Shown here: in pieces, positions 1 through 11,444 of the stretch
Numbering within the stretch: the stretch's first letter is position 1
Layout: every line of letters starts with the position of its first letter
From: Owenia fusiformis
Lineage: Eukaryota > Annelida > Polychaeta > Sabellida > Oweniidae
Reading direction: 5' to 3'
Length of the DNA: 64,000 nucleotides
Assembly (NCBI GenBank): GCA_903813345.2
Contig: CAIIXF020000001.1
Location: 33,996,866-34,060,865 of the forward strand
The notes under the pieces: generated by a model
The model's database searches: none
What the model was told of the DNA's origin: nothing
What the model saw: the letters and a program-made list of their open reading frames with translations, nothing else
Program-made: the position numbers and the translations under genes

Positions 1-896
1 ATTTTAAAAAACAAATCTGCACTATTGGTGTCCTAAAAACCGCACTCGTGAAATCTTACTTGTCATGAGATAAATCAGTTATGCGATGCTTGGTTTTTAA
101 TATGGGGTATATTCCTCGGGAAATATGATGTCTTACCTCGGACCGTCCGGGCCCTCGGTAAGATATCTATATTCCCCTTAGCAAGATAGGATATATCCCA
201 AATACAGAACCTCCCATAACCCTCATTTATCCCATGGTTGCAAGGATATAGATCGAATATCACCTGAAGATATATTTGATATGTGGATCAAGATATCATA
301 TTTTAGCAAAAAACAACCATCGAATATCACTTTTGAAACCATCGAATCTCACTTTTTCATATTAGAAAATTTGAAACCATCGAGTATCACTTTTTATATT
401 AAAAGTGATATTCCATGGTTTCAAAAGTGATATTTGATGGTTTCGATTTTTTAAAATATTCCTATACTTTACATCAAACAACTGATCAACAGAACAAAAC
501 AGTCTGGCATGTAAAGGAGAAAGCGAAATAGTCTAGTCTGCCGGAACAGTATGGCTTTCACATAAGTGATACGATAATGGCAATACGAATTGCCATTATT
601 TCATACTTGAAATTATCTGCAACTTTACCCATAGGATTCGTTATTTATTGAACCATGGCACATACACAGCTATTCGACAGATATGTTACTTTTAAATTAT
701 ATAGTAACATTATAAACAGCACATTGCTGTTTTAGTCATTTATCAATGGTTCAAAACTCACGTTCCAACCAACCTGTAAAGTGCCAAATTCACGTCTTGC
801 CGCTCGTGTAAAATGAATGAGACCGTGAAATAAATAGTACATAGTTATGTAATACTGATCTCACTCACAATCTTTCGCGTACAGGTTCACATCATT
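1..896. other. Non-coding AT-rich sequence, no gene seen
   Basis: No reading frame here has protein-like composition. Around 85-210 there are loosely mirrored blocks centred on CTTACCTCGG and CCCTCGGTAAG. A short motif array at 313-444 has its own entry. From about 480 to 896 nothing beyond ordinary AT-rich sequence is seen. Confidence 0.6.
313..444. repeat. Mirrored array of a ~21-base motif
   Basis: Three forward copies of a motif close to AAACCATCGAATATCACTTT begin near 314, 336 and 373. Two reverse-complement copies follow near 400 and 423, the last nearly exact. The array can fold into a hairpin centred near 395. No function is known to me. Confidence 0.75.
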
Positions 897-1846
897 AGTA
901 GAGAGGTTAAGCTACACGTATTTAACAAAACTTGGACGTGAACTTCAATACGCGCGCAGATAAATGACGTCAGGTTTGTTTATTTCCTTTGGGCCAGCGT
1001 GAAGTTTACAGGTTTTTACATGAGATTATCATATTCGTGCAATTTGCAGACGCGTATTCAACAAAGCATGAACGTGTACTTCTATGCGCGCGCAGGAAAA
1101 TGACGTCAGATTAGTCTACTTTCTACAGGTAGGCGTGAAAGTTACAGGTTTTTACGTGTAGATGAGTGATTACACGTCCCTAATTACGTGATTGATTTTA
1201 GCTATGTTCTAGGATGGCCCTGGAGCCCATATTTGATACAGACAATCTTACTTGTTATATTGGTAAACCTCAATCCTTAATTGGAAATTAGAATACATTT
1301 TAATGGGTAAATGACATTTTCAAATGTGATCGTTTGTTCATTCCGTACAATATAAATTGGCAAGACCTATTTGATGCCCGGGGCTTAGTAAAATATGTAT
1401 ACTAAACGAAATGAAATGACAACCAGGGCAAGAAAGGATTTAGTGCGCCCTCCATTATGATCTCCCCATGAACAAAAATAAATTCATCTGATTTTTCAAA
1501 ATAAATATACTGCTGTTTATTATTACATTTGTATGTACACTAGTATCTTGTTGACCTATATTCAGCACTGGATGGGCCACTTATTAAGGACAATATTCAA
1601 TCATAAAGTGTACAGGGGTAGAGATGCCAAACCATGAAGTCTTTTTGTGTCTGTCAAAATCCATTTGCACCCTACACATCCCTACATCTTATCCAAATAT
1701 GTTATTAATTAATGAAACATAAAAGTATAATTTTTGTATTTACGAAGTTGTATGGGATTTCATAAGTGTAAAAGTTGCTTTTGAAGCATTTTTCTATTGC
1801 CATATTGTAGGAAAAAATGATGAAATCTTTTAATTTGAAGTTTGAC

Positions 1847-1940
1847 CTGAATCGATTGCAAACTTTATATTTGCACATCTGATGTGATATACCATTTGTG
1901 TCATATTGCGAAATTATTTAATTTGCAATCGATTCAGGTC
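1847..1940. repeat. Short hairpin inside A1, ends TGACCTGAATCGATTGCAA
   Basis: TGACCTGAATCGATTGCAAA is followed about 75 bases later by its inverse. The same hairpin is present in A3 near 21450-21547, in the opposite orientation relative to the element ends. Confidence 0.75.
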
Positions 1941-2261
1941 ATAGTGTATTTTAGGTATTTTTGTGAAAATCAATAGAAACCAATGGTCTCCATCGGAATC
2001 TGATGGTATCCACATGTTAAGTCAATAGAACACATCTAATGTCAAGTCAATATACCCTTGCTGAACTTAATGACCTCAACCTCCGCCAATGTGGGTCCAA
2101 ACGCTGAAATATTTTCCAAAGTATTATGTGACATTGTATTCTTTATGTAACAGTTAAAAATGATTCATTTTGTTCATGGGGAATCCATTATGGAAAGTGC
2201 ACTAGACCCTTTAATTGTGGTTGAATATAAAATAAAGCAAAAATGAAAAACAAAATGTTTT

Positions 2262-2346
2262 ATTGCGACTAGATTCGAACCCAGGCCTAACGAACATACG
2301 TGAAGTGCTAGATTGCCGAAGTGCTATCCATTACACCATAGAGACA
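2262..2346 (-). pseudogene. tRNA-derived module within A1
   Basis: On the minus strand this reads like a tRNA, with an A-box TGGTGTAATGG and a B-box GGTTCGAATCT at the usual spacing plus a small insertion. The acceptor ends do not pair, so it is not a working tRNA. The same module sits at the same place in A3 (22041-22109). It could act as an internal RNA polymerase III promoter, or be the relic of a SINE captured by the element. Confidence 0.6.
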
Positions 2347-2819
2347 TGACCTTTAGAAACAGTCACCACATAAATATAACTCCACGTCCACTGACATGGT
2401 TTCAGACGTGTAGCTTAACTGAAAATTTTCTTAAACGTGTACTTGAGCGTGGACTTACGCGTTCAGGTTCACGGTTTGCATTTATACGTGTAGCTTAACC
2501 TCTCTAGTGTTGGCCTAATAGAGATTTTACATTTTGGCATGCCATCTCCTGATACCTTGGTGAACTAAGTCATGTGATCATTTATATCCAATCAGAATGC
2601 ATTTCTGCCACATAGTGATAGCATAGTGATCCAAAGCTAAACCAAGGTGTAGGAAGGGTTTATATTATCATATAGAAGGGGTGCACTTTTGTAATTGGCC
2701 ATGGTTGACATGCATGTTTGCAAACTTAGAACTTGCATCAAGAGCTCTGACTGGCATCCTAACAAAATATTCATACTACACTGATGCCTTGGTCACATTT
2801 GCTCCGTTTGTTCAATATT

Positions 2820-3328
2820 GGAGAGGTTAAGCTTTGCATATATAATCGAAACTGAACCTGTACGTATCACTCGACCATATACAAATTCATGTAGCCTTCT
2901 CATATAAATAGCCGTTCAAATCCAGTGTTTGTTTAGACTACACCATAGCGTGTAATGATTCTATAGTATGTCATTGATGCGGTTTTATAGCTGGTTTTCT
3001 AATACATATTTTAAACGAGCTCGTTTCGTAAGATTTTTGGCGCTAAATCATGCATGACATACATCATCGTGTTCAGCAAGAATTCAACTGTGCATCGAAA
3101 TCAAAATTGACAGCATAGTGTTCAATAGACTCGAGTAAAATGGTTCCCGTTGACCGAACGTCAAATATTCAAATCTCCCGTTCTAAACCCGAAACTCTGA
3201 AGCTGAAAGAGTATCTGAAGTAGACTAAGCGCGCATAAAACTATGAGCGCTCGATACATTCCTTTGTTAATTTTTGTACTTTGCGTTCACGGTTACGTTG
3301 TGAAAAACATCGTTAGCTTAACCTCTCC
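2820..3328. mobile_element. TIR element A2, with an empty site in B2
   Basis: The ends GGAGAGGTTAAGC and GCTTAACCTCTCC are perfect inverses. ATT is duplicated at 2817-2819 and 3329-3331. The paralogous position in B2 (ATT at 8367-8369) has one ATT and no insert, which fixes the element at 509 bases and its target duplication at three bases. It shares its termini with A1, A3 and A4 but not their interior. It has no coding capacity. Confidence 0.9.
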
Positions 3329-3579
3329 ATTGTATCCAATTTTGAACAAAATACTCAATCGGCATGGCGCCGTAGTGAAAATCGGAGCAATCTGCATTAC
3401 TTGTACACAGTGTATACCAATAGCCCATTTTCAGCATAGCAATTTCTAAGAAGGGTTTCCAAAATGCTCCATCATGGAATACCTTGACCCTCTCTTCTTA
3501 CATGATAGACACAGACATGTTTCTAGATGCGATGTGTACCAGAATGCAAGCTCTGTCTTCTTCCTAACTTGGCGGGAGG

Positions 3580-4427
3580 TAGTCCAACAACATTAGACCT
3601 AGCCCGGGCCTCGTTTCTTATCTGACATGTGTTATGGCCCGGCTAGGTCTAACCTCCATGACCATTTTGCCTTTGATGCGTTAATTTAATCGTTCAGCAG
3701 GTTTCGACAAGCGGAACAAATTTAACCCTGAAAACATGGCAATATTACACAAAGAATGTGATTCAAACATGCATACATACCTTATAAACACATACACCCC
3801 GTCCCGTATCCCCCTTAGACCCTATTGATGCATAATTACGAAAATATTGGAGACAGGTTTGGAAATGACGAAAATGTCGGTCAGTTTCGGTAACATCGAA
3901 ATTGCAAATCGTTTCAGGAATTAACCGTCATCACGGCACTGCATTAACGAACAGTGGGTTTGCAATTAATAACTGTTTTGCGTGTATACACGCCCTATAT
4001 AAATTAATCAAAGATACCTGTTATCCTCAAAATTGATCTTTTTATCCCGAGTTATCGCGATAATAATTATCAATCTATTTGACAACAATTTCGTTTCGCT
4101 GGTAGTTTAATTTTACGATCCGGGACACTCAGACGAACAGACACAATGACGGACATGCGGAATGTCACTTTAGAGATTGGTAAGTGTAGCCTCATTTTAC
4201 TCGTATAAATGAACATTTAACACAAAAATATTGTGTTAAATCGCTTGATGTTATGTGTTTTTATATTATTGTCAAGTATCAGTTGCACGTTATCGCGGAA
4301 AAATGGTTTCGATGGATTCAGAACTTGCATCAAAGGAAAGAATAGTAAGGAGGTTAAACTCAATAATGGCCCCAAAAAATTCCTAATAATAAAGAACGCC
4401 GTTATTGAGTTTAACGACGTTGAACTA
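3580..4427. mobile_element. Element C1 with 9-base target duplication (MULE-like)
   Basis: An 848-base insert is flanked by GGCGGGAGG at 3571-3579 and 4428-4436. B2 retains a single GGCGGGAGG near 8609. Termini TAGTCCAACAACATTAGACC and the inverse of the right end match at about 15 of 20 positions. A hairpin with stems TTAAACTCAATAA lies near the right end. A 9-base duplication is typical of Mutator-like elements, but no transposase is present to confirm this. A second copy is C2 at 17647-18510. Confidence 0.88.
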
Positions 4428-5014
4428 GGCGGGAGGGTGCAAAGTACTTTCTTGATCATTAAAAATAAATACCATTGTCACAGAAACTCTGCATTTTATG
4501 TAAATCCATTGAATATTTATCTACATGCTCGAAGTTAAAAGATCAGATTATTTATAACACTTGATCCAAATCTATTTGATATTCAAAATCTAAGTAAACC
4601 TCTCTTTTTGAAGAACCAACTATCTATAATATTACTCAGATTGGATTAATCAATATTCTCATACTCTCTCTAGTTTGTATGAATGAATGACCCTAAACAT
4701 CATGTAAAAGACTTCTCAGAAAATGTGCCCAATATTACTCTAAATCATACATGTCATAGGAGCTTTGAAATTTTGAAAAGTTGTCTGAAACAAAAATTGT
4801 GATCATAAAAAGAGAATGGATTGCTTTCTAGAGCAGTTTTCTCATTTTTTCTATTTTTAGGAATGAATTCAAATTTTCAAAAGCTTCTATAATTTCAAAT
4901 AATATATTTGGCACACCTTCTCAAAAATGCAATAGATTCTGTATGGTGACCTTTCTAAAAGTCCAACTTTTAACTGTTTTTGAGTCACATTTTCTGAGTC
5001 ACACTCCTCTGTGT

Positions 5015-5705
5015 ATACTTTCTCCAGTATGTATGAATCGAAACTAGGTTAATTCCCCATGTGCCTAAACCAATATTTTATTGTTTTATTTACTTTCTGT
5101 GTATGTGTGTATGGACTACTATTTATATTTTTCCAGTGTTTATATGAAACAATAAATTTTAACTGTGTGTATTGACAAATATCATATACTTTCTCCAGTG
5201 TGTATGGGCAAATATTATGTACTTTCACTAGTTATTTAACCAATACTCTGTACGTTCATACACACTGGAGAAAGTACATAGTATTTGTTCATACAAAATG
5301 TGTGTTCATAAACAATGGAGTACATGATATTTGTTCATACATACTGGAGAAAGTATATACACATGCGTGTTGGTTCATATACATGTCCATACTGGAGAAA
5401 GAGCGTAATGTCTCTTCATACACATTATAGATATTGTAGTACATTAAATTCGTTCATACTCACTGGTTTAGGTACATTTTATTCGTTCTGACACATTGAT
5501 TAATCAACAAAATATTGAAAACACGGAAGGGAATGAACAACGTTTTGATTCATGCACAATGGAGAAAGTACAAATCATTTGCTTATGCATGTTGGAGAAT
5601 GGACACAAAATATTTGTTCATACAAGCAGGAGAAAGTACAAAAAATGTGTTCATTGAAAGTGGAGAACCCAGATTATATACTTTCTCCAGTTTGTATGAA
5701 CAAAT
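5015..5705. repeat. Array of a ~24-base CTGGAGAAAGTAC motif in B1
   Basis: About ten copies of a motif close to TTCATACACACTGGAGAAAG (then TACA) occur at irregular spacing. Reverse copies (ACTTTCTCCAG) lie at both edges and forward copies in the middle. Variants replace CTGGAG with ATGGAG or TTGGAG. Equivalent arrays occur in B2 (about 9120-9820) and B3 (about 15830-16530). A binding-site array for a transposase or host factor is a guess. Confidence 0.8.
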
Positions 5706-5762
5706 TCATCAATGTGTTTCATGCAACACATTTTAATTTGTAATTTAAGGTGCAATGTAAGT

Positions 5763-6482
5763 TAACAGAAATGACAAAACAAAAAATGTCAAAACCATGC
5801 TGGATTCTGAAATTTTTTTGAACCAAGATAACAGAGTTCTGTTTGGACCTCCAGTCAGTTTAACTAGTTCAACATATCATTTACATGACCGGGAACACAA
5901 GGAAAATGGTCAGAATGACCATAAACATGATGAAATAACCTTTTCAGCCCTCTGAAAATGTGACTGAAAAATAAAAGTAGGTGCTCAGGAAAGGTCAATG
6001 AACAGAATCTCTTGATTTTTTTCAGAAAATGTGTCTAATATATTGCTCTAAATGATACAGTCTTGGAAATTTTAAAAAATTGTCTGAAACAATAATTGCT
6101 GTAGTTAAAAGGAAAATAGATCGATTTTAAATTCAGTTTTTTTCTTTTTTTCTGAGAATGATATGAATTTATTTAAATTGTATCATTTAGAGTAATATAT
6201 TGGGCACATTTTCTGAAAAAGTCAAAAGATTCTCTTCAGTGACCTTTCCTGAGCACCTACTCTTAGCTATTTTTCAGTCACATTTTCAGAGGGCTGAAAA
6301 GGTTATTTCATCATGTTTATGGTCATTCTGACCATTTTCCTTGTGTTCCCAGTCATGTAAATGATATGTGGAACTAATTAAACTGACTGGAGGTCCAAAC
6401 AGAACTCTGTTATCTTGATTCAAAAAATTTTCAAAATCCAGCATGGTTTTGACATTTTTTGTTTTGTCATTTCCTGTTAACT
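5763..6482. repeat. Long hairpin in B1 (arms ~325 bases)
   Basis: The left arm 5763-6092 and right arm 6178-6482 are near-perfect inverses, starting GTTAACAGAAATGACAAAAC and ending in its complement, with a loop of about 85 bases. The duplicate hairpin in B2 is at about 9875-10605. Such arms would form a long double-stranded RNA if transcribed. Confidence 0.85.
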
Positions 6483-6988
6483 TCCATAGCACCTTAATTT
6501 GTATTTCCAAGTAAGATTTTTTAGAATTGTGCCTGTTTGTGAAATTTAGTCAATAAACTAACCATAAATGTCTGCAATAATAGAAAAATCAATAGTGATT
6601 TTTGGGCATTTTGGTAAAGCCTTTGGTTTGTAATGGGAAGATTGTCTTTATCACTAGAACTGTTCTGCATGGGGTCTTTTGCACAATTGATAAATTATAT
6701 ACTATACTAATACATTACGATATAGATTTGCAATGTCTAGGTTTTATTCAAGTAACTGACTCCACTGAGTGTGTATTCAAATGTTGTGCTTATAAAATGT
6801 ATCGACCCCTATACTACCTATATACCTTTTGAATGAAAATAAACTCTTCCAAAAGTGATAGGACCTTAGTGCACCCATGCCATGGTAAGGACCTTAGGTT
6901 GGCATGCCAAATTTGTAAAATCTCTATTAGTATAAAGAATGCATGCGTTGTTAACGGGTGTGTAGGCGTTAATTACGCTCGTGTAATA

Positions 6989-7737
6989 CAGGGTGTTCAA
7001 AAAAAAATGCAACCCAAAGAAATCGCTATATCTTGGAAAATACTAGTCCAATTGTGTTCATTTTTTCAGGAAAGAAAGAAGAGACTGTGTATGTATAGCT
7101 CATGTTGTTAGTTAGTTGAAAATCATGATGCCTTGGACAAATGCTCAAAAGACATTAGTATTGGAAAGATACGAAAAACGCAGTCAGAGACTACTGCCGC
7201 AGCAATAAAACCAAATAACTTTCTAACCATAGTGTTTTGGCTATTCAAATTTGGCACAAATCATCTTCATTCAATGTATGATAAATCTGTAGAGTGAAAT
7301 CAAAATCACTCCAGGGACTTTACAGTTTTGGTCGAAATGCTTTCAAAACCCAGTCAAACACCCTGGTTCAGCCAGACTTAAGAAGGCATTCTGACCATGA
7401 CTGTAAAGTCCCTGAAGTGATTTTAATGAAACTCCCCCAATTCACTACACATTATATGAAGATAATTTGTGGTGAATCTGAAGTGCCAAAACACCATGGT
7501 TAGAAAGTTATTAGGGTTTATTGCTCTGGCAGTCACCTCTGGTTGCGTTTTTCGTATCTTTCCAATACTTATGTCTTTTGAGAAGGTGTCCAAAACATCA
7601 TGTTTTACAACTAACTAACAGCAGGAGCTATACACACATAGTCTCTTCTTTCTTTCCTGAAAAAATGAACACAATTGGATAAGTATTTTCCAAGATATAG
7701 CGATTTCTTTGGGTTGCGTTTTTTTTTGAACACCCTG
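6989..7737. mobile_element. Mariner-like foldback element M1
   Basis: The termini CAGGGTGTTCAAAAAAAAAT and its inverse are flanked by TA on both sides (6987-6988, 7738-7739), as for Tc1/mariner insertions. Inverted similarity continues almost to the centre (near 7300 versus 7420), so the 749-base element is nearly one hairpin. No transposase. Confidence 0.88.
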
Positions 7738-7844
7738 TACATCTGCAAGTATCTCGGAGTTGCTCTTCTAGCAAGGATGCATTAAATCATCATGTAAGTA
7801 AGGTTCTGATTGGTTCATAATTTACGGCGCTAAAAATAAACTCC

Positions 7845-8075
7845 ACGGGCGTGAAGATGTTTCTCAGCGCGTGTAAAATAACAGTCTTAACGCCCGTAAT
7901 TAATAATTTTAACGCCGTAAGTTCACGCCTGTAAATGTATTCTGAACGCCCGTAGAATTTACTTCTTCACGGGCGTAATTTACGCCTACACAGGCGTAAT
8001 TTTTCGTCAGCACGGGCGTAATTTTACATCTACACGAGCGTAATTAACGCCTACACACCCGTAAACAACGCATGC
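7845..8075. repeat. Array of ACGGGCGTAA-type motifs
   Basis: At least ten variants of ACGGGCGTAATT or its complement (GCGTAATT, CGCCCGTAA, GCCTACAC) are packed in about 230 bases near the right end of H. A few also occur at its left end (6951-6986). Density and position suggest sub-terminal protein-binding sites of H. This is inference. Confidence 0.7.
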
Positions 8076-8085
8076 ATTCTTTATA

Positions 8086-11036
8086 CTAATAGAGATTTTA
8101 CATTTTGGCATGCCATCTCCTGATACCTTGGTGAACTAAGTCATGTGATCATTTATATCCAATCAGAATGCATTTCTGCCACATAGTGATAGCATAGTGA
8201 TCCAAAGCTAAACCAAGGTGTAGGAAGGGTTTATATCATCATATAGAAGGGGTGCACTTTTGTAATTGGCCATGGTTGACATGCATGTTTGCAAACTTAG
8301 TACTTGCATCAAGAGCTCTGACTGGCATCCTAACAAAATAAATTCACATTTGCTTCGTTGTTCAATATTGTATTGAATTTTGAACAAAATACTCAATCGG
8401 CATGGCACCGAAGTGAAAACCGGAGCAATCTGCATTACTTGTGCACAGTGTATACCAATAGCCCATTTTCAGCATAGCAATTTCTAAGAAGGGTTTCCAA
8501 AATGCTCCATCATGGAATACCTTGACCTTCTCTTCTTACATGATAGACACAGACATGTTTCTAGATGCGATGTGTACCAGAATGAAAGCTCTGGCTTCTT
8601 CCTAACTTGGCGGGAGGGTGCAAAGTACTTTCTTGATCATTAAAAATAAATGCCATTGTCACAGGAACTCTGCATTTTATGTAAATCCATTGAATATTTA
8701 TCTGTATGCTCGAAGTTAAGTAAGTTAAGAAGATCAGATTCTTTATAACACTTGATCCAAATCTATATGATATTCAAAATCTAAGCCATCCTCTCTTTTT
8801 GAAGAACCAACTATCTATCATATTACTCAGATTTGATTAATCAATATTCTCATACTCTCTCTAGTTTGTATGAATGAATGACCCTAAACATCATGTGAAA
8901 GACTTCTCAGAAAATGTGCCCAATATATTACTCTAAATCATACATGTCATAGGAGCTTTGAAATTTTGAAAAGTTGTCTGAAACAAAAATTGTGATCATA
9001 AAAAGAGAATGGAAATTATATTTGGCACACTTTCTCAAAAATGCAATAGATTCTGTCTGGTGACCTTTCTAATAGTCCAACTTTTAACTGTTTTTGAGTC
9101 ACATTTTCTGAGTCACACTCCTCTGTGTGTATACTTTCTCCAGTATGTATGAATCGAAACTAGGTTAATTTCCCATGTGCCTAAACCGATATTTTATTGT
9201 TTTATTTACTTTCTGTGTATGTGTGTATGGACTACTATTTACATTTTCCAGTGTTTATATGAAACAATAAATTTTAACTGTGTGTATTGACAAATATCAT
9301 GTACTTTCTCCAGTGTGTATGAGCAAATATTATGTACTTTCACTAGTTATTTAACCAATACTCTGTACGTTCATACATACTGGAGAAGGTACAAAGTATT
9401 TGTTCATGCAAAATGTGTGTTCATAAACAATGGAGTACATGATATTTGTTCATGCATACTGGAGAAAGTATATACACAGGCATGTTGGTTCATATACATG
9501 TCCATACTGGAGAAAGAGCGTAATGTCTCTTCATACACATTATAGATATTGTAGTACATTAAATTCGTTCATACTCACTGGTTTAGGTACATTTTATTCG
9601 TTCTGACACATTGATTAATCAACAAAATATTGAAAACACGGAAGAGAATGAATAACGTTTTGGTTCATGCACAATGGAGAAAGTACAAATCATTTGCTTA
9701 TGCATGTTGGAGAATGGACACAAAATATTTCTTCATACATGCAGGAGAAAGTACAAAAATGTGTTCATTGAAAGTGGAGAACCCAGATTATATACTTTCT
9801 CCAGTTTGTATGAACAAATTCATCAATGTGTTTCATGCAACACATTTTAATTTGTAATTTAAGGTGATATGTAAGTTAACAGAAATGACAAAACAAAAAA
9901 TGTCAAAACCATGCTGGATTCTGAAATTTTTTGAACCAAGATAACTGAGTTCTGTTTGGACCCCCAGTCAGTTTCACTAGTTCAACATATTTACATGACA
10001 GGGAACACAAGGAAAATGGTCAGAATGACCATAAACATGATGAAATAACCTATTCAGTCCTCTGAAAATGTGACTGAAAAATAGCTAAAAGTAGGTATTC
10101 AGGAAAGGTCAATGAACAGAATCTCTTGTTTTTTTTCAGAAAATGTGTCTAATATATTGCTCTAAATGATACAATCTTTAAAATTTTAAAAAATTGTCTG
10201 AAACAATAATTGCTGTAGTTAAAAGGAAAATAGATCGATTTTAAATTCAGTTTTTTTTTCTTTTTCTGAGAATGATATGATTTATTTTAAATTGTATCAT
10301 TTAGAGTAATATATTGGGCACATTTTCTGAAATAATCAAAAGATTCTCTTCAGTGACCTTTCCTGAGCACCTACTCTAAGCTATTTTTCAGTCACATTTT
10401 CAGAGGGCTGAAAAGGTTATTTCATCATGTTTATGGTCATTCTGACCATTTTCCTTGTGTTCCCAGTCATGTAAATGATATGTGGAACTAACTAAACTGA
10501 CTAGAGGTCCAAACAGAACTCTGTTATCTTGATTCAAAAAATTTTCAAAATCCAGCATGGTTTTGAAATTTTTTGATTTGTCATTTCCTTTTAACTTCCA
10601 AAGCACCTTAATTTGTATTTCCAAGTAAGATTTTTTAGAATTGTGCCTGTTTGTGAAATTTAGTCAATAAACTAACCATAAATGTCTGCAATAATAGAAA
10701 AATCAAAAGTGATTTTTTGGGCATTTTGGTAAAGCCTTTGGTTTGTAATGGGAAGATTGTCTTTATCACTAGAACTGTTCTGCATGGGGTCTTTTGCACA
10801 ATTTATAAATTATATACTATACTAATACATTACTATATAGATTTGCAATGTCTAGGTTTTATTCAAGTAACTGACTCCACTGAGTGTGTATTCAAATGTT
10901 GTGCTTATAAAATGTATCGACTCCTATACTACCTTTTGAATGAAAATAAACTCTTCCAAAAGTGATAGGACCTTAGTGCACCCATGCCATGGTAAGGACC
11001 TTAGGTTGGCATGCCAAAATGTAAAATCTCTAATAG
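8086..11036. mobile_element. Large TIR element B2, direct duplicate of B1
   Basis: The left end CTAATAGAGATTTTACATTT and right end near 11036 are inverses. The content parallels B1: unique left part, motif array (9120-9820), hairpin (9875-10605), right part. It lacks A2 and C1 and so gives the ancestral state for both. It also has a small deletion near 9015. The outer edges of the B1-H-B2 composite share GTTGGCCTA/TAGGCCAAC, an extension of the inverted repeat. No transposase. Confidence 0.8.
9875..10605. repeat. Long hairpin in B2
   Basis: Arms of about 320 bases are inverse to each other around a short loop near 10195-10265. This is the counterpart of the B1 hairpin with independent substitutions in both arms. 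Confidence 0.8.
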
Positions 11037-11228
11037 GCCAACTAACATCAAGACAACAAATACGCCCGGCGCTATTGAATTTACACGCCAATAGGATTAT
11101 AAAACAAGTCAGACGTGTCGAATGGAGCATAAAGTTACATGATTTGTTGCGCGCGCATCATGTTTCACGTACAGGTACAGGTACAGGTTACTATTTGGTG
11201 CAATCTTAAGGTCTCTATTTACATGAAA

Positions 11229-11297
11229 GCACTGGTGGTTCACTGGTAGAATGCCTAGCTTGCATTCAGGCGGCTGGGGTTCGATTCCTCCAGTGCA
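11229..11297 (+). pseudogene. tRNA-Gly-like unit 1
   Basis: The ends GCACTGG and CCAGTGC are perfectly complementary. A-box is TGGTTCACTGG and B-box GGTTCGATTCC. The 3' part is two bases shorter than a standard tRNA, so acceptor and T stems compete for the same bases. A T run follows. Confidence 0.6.
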
Positions 11298-11375
11298 ATG
11301 TTTCCTTTTGTTTTAAAACAGACATGAAGATGTATAACAATTCTTATAGATCATTCTTCAGCGTTTACAATAAAA

Positions 11376-11444
11376 TCACTGGTGGTTCACTGGTAAAATG
11401 CTCACATTGCATGCAGGTGGCCAGGGTCCGATTCTGCCAGTGTT
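11376..11444 (+). pseudogene. tRNA-Gly-like unit 2
   Basis: Starts TCACTGGTGGTTCACTGG. The B-box is altered to GGTCCGATTCT. It is 147 bases after unit 1. D1 is inserted in its linker at TA 11501-11502. Confidence 0.55.

Larger units (their letters stand above)
900..2505. mobile_element. Non-autonomous TIR element A1 (ends AGAGAGGTTAAGC)
   Basis: The left end reads AGAGAGGTTAAGCTACACGT and the right end is its inverse. Three bases, AGT, flank both sides (897-899 and 2506-2508), a plausible target duplication. Both sub-terminal regions are rich in ACGTG, GCGTGAA and ACGTGTACTT words. There is no transposase, so it would depend on one elsewhere. A second copy (A3) lies at 20939-22268, and A2 and A4 share the terminal GAGGTTAAG-type core. 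About 520 internal bases are inverted relative to A3. The superfamily is not assigned. A 3-base duplication is compatible with several cut-and-paste families. Confidence 0.85.
2515..6930. mobile_element. Large TIR element B1, non-autonomous
   Basis: It is bounded by inverted copies of CTAATAGAGATTTTACATTT...GGCATGCCA (2515 onward; inverse ending 6930). It carries internal motif arrays and a ~330-base-armed hairpin but no transposase. It is a direct duplicate of B2 (8086-11036) at an offset of about 4.1 kb in the central part. It is longer because of two insertions absent from B2: A2 at 2820-3328 and C1 at 3580-4427. Frames such as 5200-5430 and 5515-5736 are translations of the repeat motif, not proteins. 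Confidence 0.8.
6931..8085. mobile_element. TIR element H between B1 and B2
   Basis: The left end TATAAAGAATGCATGCGTTG and right end are inverses for about 55 bases, including GTGTAGGCGTTAATTACGCT. The flanking B1 right and B2 left TIRs continue the symmetry outward, so the junction is one long palindrome. Mariner-like M1 is inserted just inside the left TIR. The right part carries an ACGGGCGTAA motif array. No coding capacity. Confidence 0.75.

Noticed and set aside
5015-5705. CRISPR-like look of the regularly recurring motif
   Set aside because: Copies occur in both orientations at irregular spacing with variable sequence, inside a eukaryotic transposon, and no cas-like gene is present.
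5200-9857. Short open frames 5200-5430, 5515-5736, 9315-9545 and 9630-9857 with similar peptides
   Set aside because: The similarity comes from the DNA motif array shared by B1 and B2. Several frames of the same DNA are open and none has a domain.
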